Below are positions 10,849-21,596 of a stretch of 64,000 nucleotides of DNA, one piece after another (position 1 is the first letter of the stretch; each line of letters begins with the position of its first letter). The notes beneath the pieces are model-generated. The model searched no databases, had not been told where the DNA came from, and saw nothing but the letters and a program-made list of their open reading frames with translations. A program made the position numbers and the translations under genes. The stretch comes from Siphonodentalium dalli (lineage: Eukaryota > Mollusca > Scaphopoda > Gadilida > Siphonodentaliidae), in contig CP136067.1 in NCBI GenBank assembly GCA_032622095.1, forward strand, positions 137,519,990-137,583,989. The letters run 5' to 3'.

Positions 10849-11095
10849 GTAAGTACGAGTGTGTCTCACATGCTTCAAGAAACTATTATCCAATGATGCA
10901 AGTCAAGTACAAAGTAAGTACGAGTCTGTCAAGAATTTATCATCCAAGGATGCAAATCAAATACAAAGTATTTAAAGTACGAGTGTGCTTCAAGAATATA
11001 CCTTCCAACGATGCAAATCAAGTACAAAATAAGTACGATTGTACATCACATGCTTCAAGATACTATCATCCAACGATGCAAACCAAGTACAAAGA
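10797..11095 (+). repeat. Tandem copies of the FYVE exon-intron junction (about 5 units of 52-66 bp)
   Basis: The last ~50 bases of the exon plus its donor (tcacatgcttcaagaaatta to tacaaagtaagtacgag) recur at about 10863, 10927, 10990 and 11045, with decay. The second unit keeps an intact donor (aaagtaagta, GT at 10914-10915), 65 bp after the real one. The third and fourth have damaged donors (aaagtattt, aaaataagt) and the fifth reads aaagaaag. The array grew from the exon into the intron. Confidence 0.9.
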
Positions 11096-11230
11096 AAGAA
11101 AAACATTACTAATAAATTCCATGAAGACTCTCTTTAGTTTCCATGGTTACATATATTGTGGAGTGTCAAATCTGTTTCTCACAAAGAAGTCAATGAAACT
11201 CCTATTAACATCTTATTCTCTAAAACTAAA

Positions 11231-11294
11231 TACAGTAATGCTCTAAGTAATCGACTTCTTAACCAAGCAGAATTATGGGTAACTTTTCAGGATT
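11231..11294. mobile_element. TA-1 MITE, left half only
   Basis: It starts acagtaatgctctaagtaat and runs through cagaattatgggtaac to ttttcaggatttt, where it breaks. The inverted right half is absent. Confidence 0.75.
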
Positions 11295-11698
11295 TTGAAA
11301 TTAATTGAATTGATTCTCAGGCAATTTTTTTCTTCAAATGAATGAGGGAGGGCGGTTTTTTTTTTTTTTTTTTATTTCCAGCGGCCAGTTCAGACATACA
11401 TCTGGGATCCCTGAAATCAAGACCAGAAGGCTCAATTAATTGTGGAATCATTATAATTGAAACTGCGAACCAATAAACAAAACAACAGACTAGTAGTGAA
11501 ATAAAACTGGAAAAGTGTATAAAATAAAATATATGCATTGAAGTATCCTACTTCTAAAATAACATCGAGGTTGTTCCTCTTAAAGCTAAGCAAATGAAAG
11601 GACGGAAAATGGAATGATTATATTAAATATAGTGAGGTATTAAACTGATGTTTGCCATTCACACTGTTTAAATGCGTCTTGGGAAATTGCAGACATGC

Positions 11699-11944
11699 TC
11701 ATTTTGCCTTGTTTCGTTTAGCTTTCAACTTCTCCTGTTTCTCACTAGAGAAGTTGCGCTTACGAGATAGCACTGTCTGAAATTTTTCAAGACACGTCTT
11801 ACACCGTGGATGGCAACCATCAACCTTGTCCAAATTTTCCATTCCACCACATTTTATGCAGATGTCTGAGAAGGATTTACAGCTGAAATATGGAATTTCG
11901 ATTTGGTCATAGCATTTAAAGTTCTGTCGAACATACACCCTCAC
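11699..11944 (-). CDS. Possible Cys-rich exon, unrecognised (weak)
   Basis: An 81-codon stretch on the minus strand ends at TGA (11699-11701). It encodes ICIKCGGMENLDKVDGCHPR then CKTCLEKF and a Lys/Arg-rich tail (KQEKLKAKRNKAK). Four cysteines in CxxC-type pairs suggest a small zinc-binding fold, and the tail looks protein-like. There is no ATG near the start: the frame opens with GTG just after a stop. If real it would be a terminal exon (possible acceptor catatttcag on the minus strand) or a decayed gene. It lies antisense within a phafin intron. A CpG-richer stretch at 12080-12260 could be a minus-strand promoter, but nothing proves it. Confidence 0.25.
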   Translation of the reverse strand: MRVYVRQNFKCYDQIEIPYFSCKSFSDICIKCGGMENLDKVDGCHPRCKTCLEKFQTVLSRKRNFSSEKQEKLKAKRNKAK

Positions 11945-12465
11945 AAATCACGGAATTTGCCGGTGAAGAAACGTCACGACTCGTTTGTTTGTGAACTTAT
12001 AAATAACTGTAAATAATGCAACCTGCTTTAATGAATGACATTAGTTCACTTTATTTAATCATGTTTTTTGCGTAAATACCGAGGCCTATCATCTCCCCAG
12101 TAGCGCACTGCCATAACTCGCTGTAGTTCGTTTCGAAGTGGTATTCCTGTCGTAATTATTACATTACCACGTGCTAAAAGCGTAAACCGGAAATAGCGAA
12201 TTCCGGCACTTCCGCAAACGGAGAACTCGCCACGAACTCGCCACTTGAACGCGAATCGGCTGCGATTTGAATTATTTGATCGTTGGTTATTTGGATTTAA
12301 AATAAAAAGAGTTAGGCGGCCCCTATTTAATGAGAGCGGCGGTGCCTGAGAATCAATTAATTAATTTTTTTTGGCCCTACTTACATTTTTTTATACGCCC
12401 GTTTGAAAAAACGGTCGTATTATTGAAAAAACGGTCGTATTATGTAAATGGGTTGTCCGTCCGCT
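11945..12465. other. Intron stretch, partly CpG-rich, with short direct repeats
   Basis: 12080-12260 has more CG dinucleotides than its surroundings (gcgaattccggcacttccgc and similar), and cgccacgaactcgccac repeats a phrase. At 12406-12440 the phrase ttgaaaaaacggtcgtatta occurs twice in tandem. No exon was recognised. Confidence 0.4.
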
Positions 12466-12785
12466 TTTGGTTTCCGGATGATAACTCTAGATTGAATTGA
12501 GTGAACTGAACCAAATTTGGTATGTTAGTTTACCACACCAAAATACAGATCAAGTTCGAATATGGGTTTCTTCCACATTATTTTGACTGAGTTATGTCCC
12601 TTTTTCGACTTAGATTTTACCAGATTTGCAGTTTCCGGATGATAACTTGAGATTGAATAAAGTGAACTGAACCAAATTTGGTATATTAATTTACCACCCC
12701 AAAATACAGATCATGTTCGAATATGGGTTTCGTCCGCATGATTTTGACTGAGTTATGCCCCTTTTTCGACTTAGATTTTACCTGA
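12466..12785. repeat. Two tandem ~161-bp units of an interspersed repeat
   Basis: The unit starts at ggtttccggatgataact (about 12467 and 12628). It contains gaaccaaatttggtat, aaatacagatca, gttcgaatatgggttt and gttatg(t/c)ccctttttcgac. The same phrases recur in the array at 56570-57010 with ~150-bp spacing, so both belong to one superfamily. Confidence 0.75.
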
Positions 12786-13054
12786 TATGCGGTTTCCAGA
12801 TTATTGTGTTTTATTTTTGTTTTTATTTTGTCTTAAGTCAAAGGTTTCAAACAAATGAATTAAACCTTGCCCCACTGTACTCCAGAAACAGGCGTATTAT
12901 GCCATGCCCCGACTGCGTGCTCTTATTAATTTTATTGGTTTTCTGCTGATAACTTTAAGTTATGGAATCTTTCTGAAATGCAATTTGAAAATACATTTTA
13001 TGTCATCATGGCAGGGCTCTTGTTAATTGTTTTCAACATGAATATTTGTATAAT

Positions 13055-13463
13055 TAAAGGCCCACTTATAGTGCCCTGATATACGGTTTTAATAACAATC
13101 TTTGCCATAAAATATGATTAAAATGCTATAATTCATCACCAATTGAAACTTCTGTGTCTCAGAATCTTCGAAGATGCCCATAGAGAAATAGAAAATAGCC
13201 GAAATAGAAAGAGTTCCCCCATTATGGCTCCCAAAATTCAAACTAAAAATGTATTTTCAATGTAAGAGGAATAACTCTATATCTTAAGAAACTTTAGCAC
13301 AGAATACAAGTTGGTTTTCAACAAAAACAACATGTTTACAGTTTATTACACCGAATAAGTTGATAATACAATGTTTTGGAGCTTCCTATTTCAAATGGTA
13401 TCTAATACGGCATATATTTTATATAAATTGATCTGGGAGTTCGAAAATTAAGTGGGCCTTTAA
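13055..13463. mobile_element. TTAA-E MITE abutting a phafin splice acceptor
   Basis: The 401-bp body (13059-13459) is flanked by TTAA on both sides. Its ends are AGGCCCACTTA and TAAGTGGGCCT. Relatives are at 17015-17360 and 28106-28572. Its right TTAA lies only 20 bp before the next exon (13484). The pyrimidine tract (tttatttttctttcag) is outside the element, but the branch point must lie in or at the edge of it. Confidence 0.9.
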
Positions 13464-13483
13464 ATGTTTTATTTTTCTTTCAG

Positions 13484-13602
13484 ATAATCCTTCCTTATCT
13501 GCAACTCACACTGATGATTCATCGGGAGAAGACTCATCTGATGACGATGATGATGAAAAGACGGCGGCTAATGTAACTTATGACAATACCGTGCCCAAAG
13601 AT
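13484..13602 (+). CDS. PLEKHF2: Phafin coding exon 6 (visible): acidic C-terminal tail
   Basis: The acceptor ttttctttcag is followed by AT, completing an Asn codon, then NPSLSATHTDDSSGEDSSDD and DDDEKTAANVTYDNTVPKD. The Asp/Ser/Glu run resembles the acidic tail of PLEKHF2 (which ends in a run of Asp), placing this gene nearer PLEKHF2 than PLEKHF1. The exon is 119 bp, ends in phase 0 and is followed by gtaagc. Frame continuity with exon 5 supports it; the residues after the acidic run are not recognised. Confidence 0.88.
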
Positions 13603-13721
13603 GTAAGCAACCTATTCATTCTAAATGCATTCTAAATATGACTAAATTAGTTGAATTTTGTCAAATAGAAATGCCCTGCATACAATTGTCCTCAACATTA
13701 GCAACACAGACACAATATTAA

Positions 13722-13915
13722 CTTAAGGGTAATTGTACATTAAATACTGCTATTTATCAGACCATCTCCTATTATACTCAACATAATTTATAAAACGAAT
13801 GAATGAATTTGATCCATGGATGAATGCAAAATACACTCATGTGCCCTATGAACGATGTAAACAACATGGTAATTATAATGAAAATGAGTTAATGAAATGA
13901 GCCATAAACTACCAT
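13722..13915. mobile_element. TTAA-F MITE, left half
   Basis: It starts at TTAA with gggtaattgtacattaaata and shares catctcctattatactcaac, gaatttgatccatgg and gtgccctatgaacgatg with the full copies at 37306 and 54849. The right half is missing. Confidence 0.7.
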
Positions 13916-13941
13916 TCAGTTGCCGACAAAAACTACGATAT

Positions 13942-14428
13942 CACCGTGGGGAATCACGTGATTTCGATGTTGGTGAGTACCACGCATTCAAAATGTACAA
14001 AGCACAAAAACATAATATATGAGGAACTGACACTAAACATAGCATTTTGACTATTACGAGCATATGCTTGTTTATTTTAACAACAAGTTGATACCTTATT
14101 AGTTCAAAATACTCAAGGGTTTTCTATAACATTCTGACCAAAGTTGCCAGGCGGAGGTTCGTGGAATACACAAGTCCATACACCTAGGAGAATCCTTCAA
14201 CTGACAACTTTGGTCAGAATGTTAGAACAAACAACTGAGTTTGGACACACAAAATCAGCTTGTTTGAAAAATAGTATAGCATATGCTCGTAGCTGCCAAA
14301 ATACTATGTAATATATCATTATCCTAGTTTATTATCTTTTTCCTCGTTTCTGGTCGCGTTTGTGAATGCCTCCGCCATTTTGAATGCGTGGTACTCATCA
14401 ACTTGAAACCACGTGATTCCCCACTGAG
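13942..14428. mobile_element. Inverted-repeat element (GGGGAATCACGTG type), copy 2
   Basis: The ends gtggggaatcacgtgatttcg and gaaaccacgtgattccccac mirror each other, and the ccacgcattcaaaatg motif and its inverse lie inside. Most of it aligns with 5304-5789, including agcatatgctcgta and gaccaaagttgccag. Confidence 0.8.
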
Positions 14429-14975
14429 GATATAACTTGTAGTGGCAGTCAACGTGTTAAGGTCTTTGAAGTGGGTTCATTTACAATAACATAAATTTTA
14501 TATTAATGTGTGTAAAACCACATTTAAAAACTCTCCAACATCGATGTTTCATAAATCAAAACCTTTGTTATGTAAACATTACTGTTACAGTATCATTGCC
14601 AATTAGTCCAATAAGATACAAAAGTTTAATCAAAACTTGATGGCAAACATTGGAAAAGGTCAAAACATTGAACAATATATTGAAAATCACATTTAACCCT
14701 TTGGAGAGTATCTGTAACGTCATATACTTGACGTCATGAGTAATTTTAACGTCAACGTTATAGCAATAATTATTAACAAGTTTGGGTCAAAAGGGTCCAA
14801 TAATTCGTTTTAATTTATGTGCAGTTTTTGTTAACGTGTGTTATCATGATCGATTGCACTTATACATTTGGGACATTATATTAATCAAAATAACTCCTAT
14901 ACAAATCATTTATAAATCAGATGATTTATTGAAGTTATGTCTACATAAAATAACACTTCCTGAAACGACATATAC
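14429..14975. other. Intron stretch without recognised features
   Basis: AT-rich intron DNA. I saw no clear repeat ends or exons. The cgtcatatacttgacgtcatg phrase near 14731 is a short imperfect palindrome. Confidence 0.4.
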
Positions 14976-15993
14976 AACCCTGATTATTAGCGGTCGGCTA
15001 TCGGCAAAGCCGACCGTTTTTCCGAGGAAAAATTTATTATCCTCGGCTAAAAAATAGCCGAGGACATTATCTGAAGAAATGATAAACAGACACTAGGCAA
15101 CGATAACTACCAGGTATATTGTCACCATGAGCTGCCCAACCCCCAAATTTATTAAGTCAAATGTGTTACCGTGCGGAAAACAATTATGAGATTTCCAATT
15201 TCGGGAACGCAAACCGGAAAGAAATATGGTGCATATTGGCGATGTGTATGCTGGTTTAATATAATAGTATTTGAAGTTTTTATGGCTAGCATGTATAGTT
15301 ACTATAGTATAGATGGATAAATATTAAAGTATATAGATAGATATAAAATTTATAATCCTGATTTAAACTTTGTTTGTTTTAGTTCCGTTTCCGTCTTTGT
15401 GGTATTTCGTGTTTTATATACGCAGTAACAGTGAGACCGCAAATCGAACAGACCTCAAACAATTCTGTCCATGCGTATTCTCTTAAATTCACCGATGTTA
15501 CTGAATATATTTGGCGACAAAATTATCAGAGAGCACCAGAGAGCACCATTTTATAGTGTGCAAATATATTTTTAATCGTGTATTTTGGCTTGATGGAAAT
15601 AAAGCGTGATCCAACCGAAAAATCTTAATTTTATTCCCAATGATTCCGTGGTTTTAGAAGTTAGAGACACATGGTAGTCGGTGTCAAGGCCGTTAATTGT
15701 GCATAGATCATAGCTGTACTAAACTGTGAAACTACTGAAAGGGTGTGCCTTTGAATGCAGAAAATCAAGAAATAGGTAACTGAGTATTTCAAAATGTGGA
15801 AACTTAACAGAAATATTCACTGAATCTATTCAATCATCATTCAATATGTCAATGAATGTTATTTGTTAATCATTTTAAGTACATTTAGTTAGTTTTTTTT
15901 TAAAAGCCTAAGAGAATACTGTTTTTGCCTAGGAGAAATATTTCTCCTAGGCATTTTTTTTTGCCTAGGACATTTTTCCTAATTATCAGGGTT
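14976..15993. mobile_element. AACCCTGATTATTAG element, copy 1 (1018 bp)
   Basis: The left end AACCCTGATTATTAGCGG and the right end CCTAATTATCAGGGTT are a short imperfect inverted repeat. Each end has its own hairpin: gcggtcggctatcggc with gccgaccg and cctcggc/gccgagg at the left, and cctaggagaaatatttctcc at the right. The whole element recurs inverted at 51623-52985. A + strand frame near 15380 (FVLVPFPSLWYFVFYIRS) is partly kept in the other copy, but I do not recognise it as a transposase. Confidence 0.85.
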
Positions 15994-16200
15994 GCATATA
16001 TGTCGTTCTACTCCTCAACCGATAGACGACATATATGTTGTTCTACTCGCCAAAGGGTTAAACTATAAATATTTGAACTTACTACGCAACTAGTGATGTT
16101 TGTTGGTTAATCACTGTAACAGTTTTGTTTACATAACAGTGGTATCAACACGCTAAATTTAGTTATTGGGGAGTTATCAATAATTAGCACAAGAACAAAG

Positions 16201-16512
16201 CCTGATTATTTACAGAATGAGGTCGCCATAGCGGGCTAGCATCACTAAATTCACCCTCTGGGGACCTCATTCTGCTCAGGCCTCATTTTCTCTAAAGTTT
16301 CTTTATTATAAAATTTCTATAGAAATTTAGATTCTATTTCTTTTTTATTGTTTGTTTCTCTATATTCCCAAATTGACAGACGACACATTGCATATTCAAG
16401 GTTCCCAATGGGTTTACATCCAAATATTCACCATTTGGCAACTTCAATCTGAGTCTATGTCTCCCAGAGCAGATGAGGCCATGAAGAATGAGGTCCCCAG
16501 AGGGTGAATTTA
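16201..16512. mobile_element. Old hAT-2-related element, long type
   Basis: It contains gaatgaggtcgcc, gcgggctagcatcactaaat, tcaccctctggggacctcat and, 240 bp on, gaatgaggtccccagagggt. The middle matches 6700-6860 inverted (tttctatagaaattt, gggaactt-type phrases). The termini are worn. Confidence 0.6.
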
Positions 16513-17014
16513 AAAGACTTCATGTGATTTCCCATACTAATGGGGACCTGTGAACTTCTTGTGATATATAATTTTTTTTCCCCGACGTTCTGAAAGAAAA
16601 GGGGGACTATAGAAACGGGCTCTGTCCGTTCGTTTGTCTGTCCGTTCGTCATTCACACTTTTGAGTACCTTCATGGTGTAATCATCTCCTCCTACAGATT
16701 TCATCCCAGAGATTTTAAACTCAGAATATTGTTGCCCATATATTGAAGATGTGCAACATGTATATAGATGACGGAAAAATATTTTTTTTACAGAATTATT
16801 AACCCTTTCGACTTTCAACATTTTTTTTAATTTCTTTAACAAAGCGGCATCAAATTGCCACGTTGTTGGGGGAACCTGTGGTCGACTGACCTTATATGTT
16901 GTTTGAAAAGTCTCTGAACCCCTATGGGGACAGATGAATATCATACTGAACCCATTGCAGTCATACCAGATATGGTTGTAGCATTTTGTGAAGATTTGAA
17001 AAGAGATCTTTGGT
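16513..17014. other. Intron stretch with an interspersed repeat head
   Basis: 16615-16660 has the gtccgttcgtttgtctgtccg phrase usual at the head of the repeats also seen at 56510 and 61420. An ATG-poor minus-strand frame of 135 codons (16537-16944) shows no family signature. Nothing else was recognised. Confidence 0.4.
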
Positions 17015-17360
17015 ACATGTATTGTGTGTCTCAGAAGATGCCCATAGAGAAATAGAAAACAGCTGAAATCATAGAAATCCCCCCATTAATGCTCAAACTA
17101 AAAATTTATTTTCAATGGAAGAGGAATAACTCTATCTTTAAGATATAGAATTATTCCCCCTCCATTGAAAATAATACACTTTGCACCACAAAACTGATGA
17201 AACTTAAGCTTAAACTCAACAAACAACAACATTTTCACAGATTATTACACTGAATAAGTTAATAATACAATTTTTGGAGCTTCCTCTTTCAATTGGTATA
17301 TAACATGGCATATATTTTATATTTGTGATCTGGGGGTTCAAAAATTAAGTGGGCCTTTAA
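17015..17360. mobile_element. TTAA-E MITE, left-truncated
   Basis: It has the internal phrases of the family (gatgcccatagagaaatagaaaa, gaggaataactctat and its mirror) and the right end AAGTGGGCCT followed by TTAA (17357-17360). The left tip is absent. Confidence 0.75.
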
Positions 17361-17575
17361 CTTCCTGAAAGGAATAATACATATGTTTCTTGAATTCCAG
17401 AATTATAGCTTTTGGTGAGGACATGCCAACTCGGGTAATATAGCTTTGAAATAAAAAGCTTTCAATTTGGGAACCATTTGTTTCGACCACAAATCACTGC
17501 CTCTTGTTTCATGAGGATTCACATTACTAACGACAAAAAATCAAGCCAATCGTAATTGAATATATGCAACTGACC

Positions 17576-17927
17576 TACAGTAATGCCCTAAATAATCGAC
17601 TCCTTAAACCACAGCAGAATTATGGATAATTTTTCAGGATTTTGTTGGAAATATGGCTTGTTGCGGGGCTCAAAATACATTTAATTTTGCGAGAATCAAA
17701 TGCCGAATCAAGTTAGTCATAAAGCATTGAAAATTGAAAAGTTTCGCGAGAATCATTACGAGAATCGATTCGGTGATTCTCATCGAATCTTAAGGCCTGT
17801 GTTGCCATTCATCGGAAAGCTCTCAGTGAGAGCTTTCCAATGAATGGCAACAAGCTACATTTCCGACTAAAAAATTACCCATAATTCTGCTGTGGTTAAG
17901 AGGTTGATTATTTAGGGCATTAATGTA
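17576..17927. mobile_element. TA-1 MITE with an internal ~130-bp insertion
   Basis: TA and CAGTAATGCCC start it at 17576; the right end cattaatg-TA ends at 17927. Between the left and right halves of the palindrome, about 17678-17805 is foreign: it has its own mirrored phrase (gcgagaatcaaatgcc / cgcgagaatcattacgagaa) and no counterpart in other copies. Confidence 0.8.
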
Positions 17928-18368
17928 GATCATGCCATGAATCTCTTCTCTGGCTACGCTCGTAGAAATCATACATATACTCCACCAGTTCAAACCTGAG
18001 AACTTTTTGATGTTGTGACAGGGAATTTTAACATTGAAAAAAAACAGTGCAGGTAATATATTTCTTAGTTAATACCTGTTCCTTAATAATCTATTTTAGT
18101 GTACATGTAGGTGAAGGTTCTAGCTTGAGATTGCATGATTTAAGTGACTGGTTCACAAAATTCACAAAAATCATGCAATCTCGAGATATTGTGAAATGGA
18201 TTATTAAGGAATAAGTATTAACAATGATCTATATTCCCTGCATTGTTTGGTCAATGTTATAAAGTTCCCTGATAGATCATGTCAGAATATTCGCGGATGT
18301 TGAATGGATGGGATATGATATCTACGGGTAGATATCTACAGAGTAGAGATTCATGATATGATCTACAA
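17928..18368. mobile_element. Inverted-repeat element (ATCATGCCATGAATCTC type), copy 1
   Basis: The left end gatcatgccatgaatctctt is mirrored by gagattcatgatatgatcta at the right. Inner mirrors are tgacagggaattttaaca / ataaagttccctgatag and ccttaataatctatttt / aatggattattaagga. The best copy is at 55328-55847, with fragments at 39868 and 53925. Confidence 0.75.
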
Positions 18369-18471
18369 CATGACCCTGACACTGGTAAAAATATTTATGG
18401 TTATTCTTCTGTTGCATTGATCCATCCACAATTTTTAAACAAAATTAAATGTCTTTGAACAAGGCACTTGT

Positions 18472-18871
18472 TTAACCCTTTACCCAACACACCGGCCAAA
18501 ACCGGCCAAATAAAGCTTCAACAGCCTAAAATATCTTCGGTCTGTCTCAATAGAACCATACACATATGGATATCATTGGAACCGGCTCCTTGACCACATT
18601 GTGATAGTTACAGTTATGCCCTGTGCCAATGCATTCTCTTATATATGCGAGTCGACCATAGGTCGCCTCGCATATATAAGAGAATGCATTGGCCTAAAAA
18701 AAATCTTTTTTTAACACTTTTTACCATTTTTTTTTACATTCTTTAACAATTTTATTATTTTTAATGTGTTAAGCCAATGCATTCTCTTATATATGCGAGG
18801 CGACCTATGGTCGACTCGCATATATAAGTGAAAGCATTGGCACAGGGCCGTTCTGTTGGGTAAAGGGTTAA
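18472..18871. mobile_element. TTAA-A MITE with two H70 hairpins (inverted orientation)
   Basis: TTAA flanks lie at 18472-18475 and 18868-18871. Tips are CCCTTTACCCAACACACCGG and CTGTTGGGTAAAGGG. Hairpins are at about 18623-18694 and 18773-18842. Orientation is opposite to the copies at 9201 and 23729. Confidence 0.9.
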
Positions 18872-18932
18872 AGATGGTATAACAGGTGTTATATAGTTTC
18901 CTAGGTATAAAATAATAAATATGAATCGACAA

Positions 18933-19122
18933 CCCCTGTCTGGATACGCTTCTATCAATTAATATTGATTTTATTTTTTATTTTCTGGTATAATATACAT
19001 ACAATCAATTTGGGACATTTTGCGGCTCGGATTCATTCGGAGTGTAGCATAATGGATAACTTGATAAGAAAATATTGATATAAAATCAATATTAATTGAT
19101 AGAAGCGTTTCCGGACAGATAT
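18933..19122. repeat. Inverted repeat with ~38-bp arms
   Basis: The arms contain cgcttctatcaattaatatt (left, about 18936-18973) and its inverse aatattaattgatagaagcg (right, about 19081-19118), around a ~105-bp loop. The phrase gatagaagcatttccggaca recurs at 62300-62322, so this is an interspersed element. Confidence 0.75.
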
Positions 19123-19796
19123 GTAATGATGGCGTTACATGTGGGCTATTTTGGTTATTACAAACTACTACACCCATTGATAGAGAACCGGAGCCATATC
19201 GATTCAAGATGCTAAGAATCAGGCCCCATCGATAGAAAACTGGAGACTTCTCCAGATTTGCGTTATAACTTGTTTTCTCCAAAAATGCGAGTTATAGTTA
19301 CAAATCTTTGTTAGCATTCCCTATTGGATGTCACGGACGACATATTACAACAGATCGCTATCAGTATTAGTTTTGGAATATGCTGTGGAATTGAAGAATT
19401 TTCATCACGAACAGTGACAAATATACTGAGTAATTTCCAAATAACATTTGAAGTTCTGACGATAAACTGACCCGATTATCAGACAAATAGAACTAACGTT
19501 CACTTGTGCATCCATTGCCGCTTCCTATGCAATGATTTGAGGAAACACATGACAGAAAAATTGCTTTGAGTTTGAGGATATTACGAAAATGCATAGAATC
19601 AGAAACTTTACTCAATATAGAACATAAATACCACTCGGTAGAGTACCAAATTGCCAGGAGTATTTCCCCCACATTGGTTGTCATTATCTGTTGCAATTAT
19701 TGTATATTTATGTCGGGTTTTAACAGTTTTATTTTTCATTTTCATTTAACATTCACCAACTACCACTTTTGAACTTGCAAGTTTATCATTTTCTCT
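19123..19796. other. Intron stretch without recognised features
   Basis: 19190-19260 holds a short direct repeat (catcgat... gatagagaac / gatagaaaactgg). No exon or bounded repeat was recognised. Confidence 0.4.
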
Positions 19797-20259
19797 TTAA
19801 CCCTTTCAGTGCCAGGGGCCGATCTCATCGGCCCTAATTTACGGTCTGTAAAATCGGCCCTAAAAAAAAAAAAAAAAGTGTTTTTTGGGGTTGATTTTTT
19901 TTTTGGTATGATTAAGCATGCTATAGCGAATTTAAAAACAAACTGGATTAAACCTTAGGGGCATGTTATAACTCAAAACTATCACCCAAGTATTCATAGT
20001 AATAATTTTGATGCCCATGAAAAACGTAAGATTCACTGGCACTAAACCTACAAATTAAGTCTGTTAAAGAATATAAGAAAAAATTATTAAAATTGTAAAA
20101 AATTGTAAAAAATAATAACAAATGATGAAAAATTGTTAGGCCAATGCATTCTCTTATATATGTGAGGCGACCTATGGTCGACTCGCTTATATAAGAGAAT
20201 GCATTGGCACAGGGTATATGGGTTGATACAAAAATCGGACCTGGCACTAAAAGGGTTAA
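19797..20259. mobile_element. TTAA-B MITE with one H70 hairpin
   Basis: TTAA lies at 19797-19800 and 20256-20259. Tips are CCCTTTCAGTGCCAGGGGCC and GGACCTGGCACTAAAAGGG. The left end has its own palindrome (ggccgatctcatcggcc). A single hairpin (about 20140-20211) sits near the right end after the AT-rich spacer. Other copies: 29316, 30857, 62617, and a piece at 27264. Confidence 0.9.
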
Positions 20260-20884
20260 TGCTGTGCATGTAAAATGTTTCCTTCTGATTCTTGTCATTT
20301 TGGATATTGATAAATAAAAGAGTAACTTCAAGCAACAACATAAGAGTACATAAGCAAAATAAGTTAATATTGACAAAAACTTGGTCAAAACAAACTATTA
20401 TGAAAACAAAAATCCAAGAGAACCCCATAGCTTGTCATACATAATTATGCATAAAATTCCATAAAATTGAACCAAAAAATACATTGAACACCTATATAAT
20501 TACTAATTCATATACCAAAAAGTTTTATGCTAACAGTGGTAAAAAATTGCAATTATTAAAGTTTTTATCCTTTATTTTCAGTAATTCTCGCATAGGAAGT
20601 CGCATGTTATGATCATGTAACCCCGTTGTCAGCCATTTTGGAACAGAAATATTCATTATGAAATCCAAGAAACAGTTGATTTTAATATATGGACTTGACT
20701 CTGGGATCTCAGTTTCTTTCTATGTGGAAAACTTGTTGGTCATTAGTATCAAGCGATAATTGTTGGTTTGTAGTACCGGTGTAACATGTCATCTCCCCCC
20801 TCCCCCCCAGGATACAGGTGTAAGATCGTCCGTTAAATGTGTATTTTCATATTTTCTTTGAAGTTTTTTTTCAACTGAATAGGG

Positions 20885-21175
20885 TTGAATATGTGTGAGT
20901 TTGGCATCTCTCATGACATACCTGGTCTAATTATGTTTGAGTTTGGTATCTCTCATAACATACCTGGTCTGATATGTTTGAATTTGGTATCTCTCATAAC
21001 ATACCTGGTCTGATATGTTTGAATTTGGTATCTCTCATAACATACCTGGGAGTTTGGTATCTCTCATAACACACCTGGTCTAATATGTTTGAGTTTGGTA
21101 TCTCTCCTATTATACCTGGTCTAATATATGTGATTTTGGAATCTCTCCTAACATATCTGACCTGTGTGAAAACTG
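20885..21175. repeat. Tandem repeat, ~41-bp unit, about 7 copies
   Basis: The unit reads tctctcataacatacctggt then ctgatatgtttgaatttggta. Six or seven copies follow one another with a few substitutions; one copy (about 21045-21055) lacks some bases. Confidence 0.85.
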
Positions 21176-21318
21176 GATATCTTACATATATGCATTCAAT
21201 CCCCTCTAAATTTAGCTGATCTCAATCATGTAAGATTTTGTCCACTGTAAAAACAAGACAAAGTCATACACCATTTTATCTTATTTAACAGTTTGTTGGT
21301 TCATCATATTCACACACA

Positions 21319-21596
21319 CTGTGATGCCCTAAATAATCGACTCTTTAACCACAACAGAATTATGGGTAATTTTTCAGGATTTAGTCGGAAATATGGCTTG
21401 TTGCCATTCAGCGGAAAGCTCTCAGAAAGTTTTTCAGGATTTAGTGGAAATATGGCTTGTTGCCATTCATCGGAAAGCTCTCAGTGAGATCTTTCCGATG
21501 AATGGCAACAAGCCATATTTCCGACTAAATCCTGAAAAATTACCCATAATTCTTCTGTGGTTAGTTAAGGAGTCAATTATTTAGGGCATTACTGTA
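21319..21596. mobile_element. TA-1 MITE with a local duplication
   Basis: It runs from gtgatgccctaaataatcga to gggcattactgta. The phrase tttttcaggatttagt...gccattcatcggaaagctctc is duplicated inside the left arm (about 21368-21425 and 21430-21485). Confidence 0.85.

Noticed and set aside
16537-16944. 135-codon minus-strand frame
   Set aside because: It spans an interspersed repeat head (gtccgttcgtttgtctg) and has no recognisable domain.
20811-20817. Seven-base micro-exon (GATACAG between cag and gtgtaag) for phafin
   Set aside because: It would shift the frame between the exons at 13484 and 23571, which join cleanly without it.
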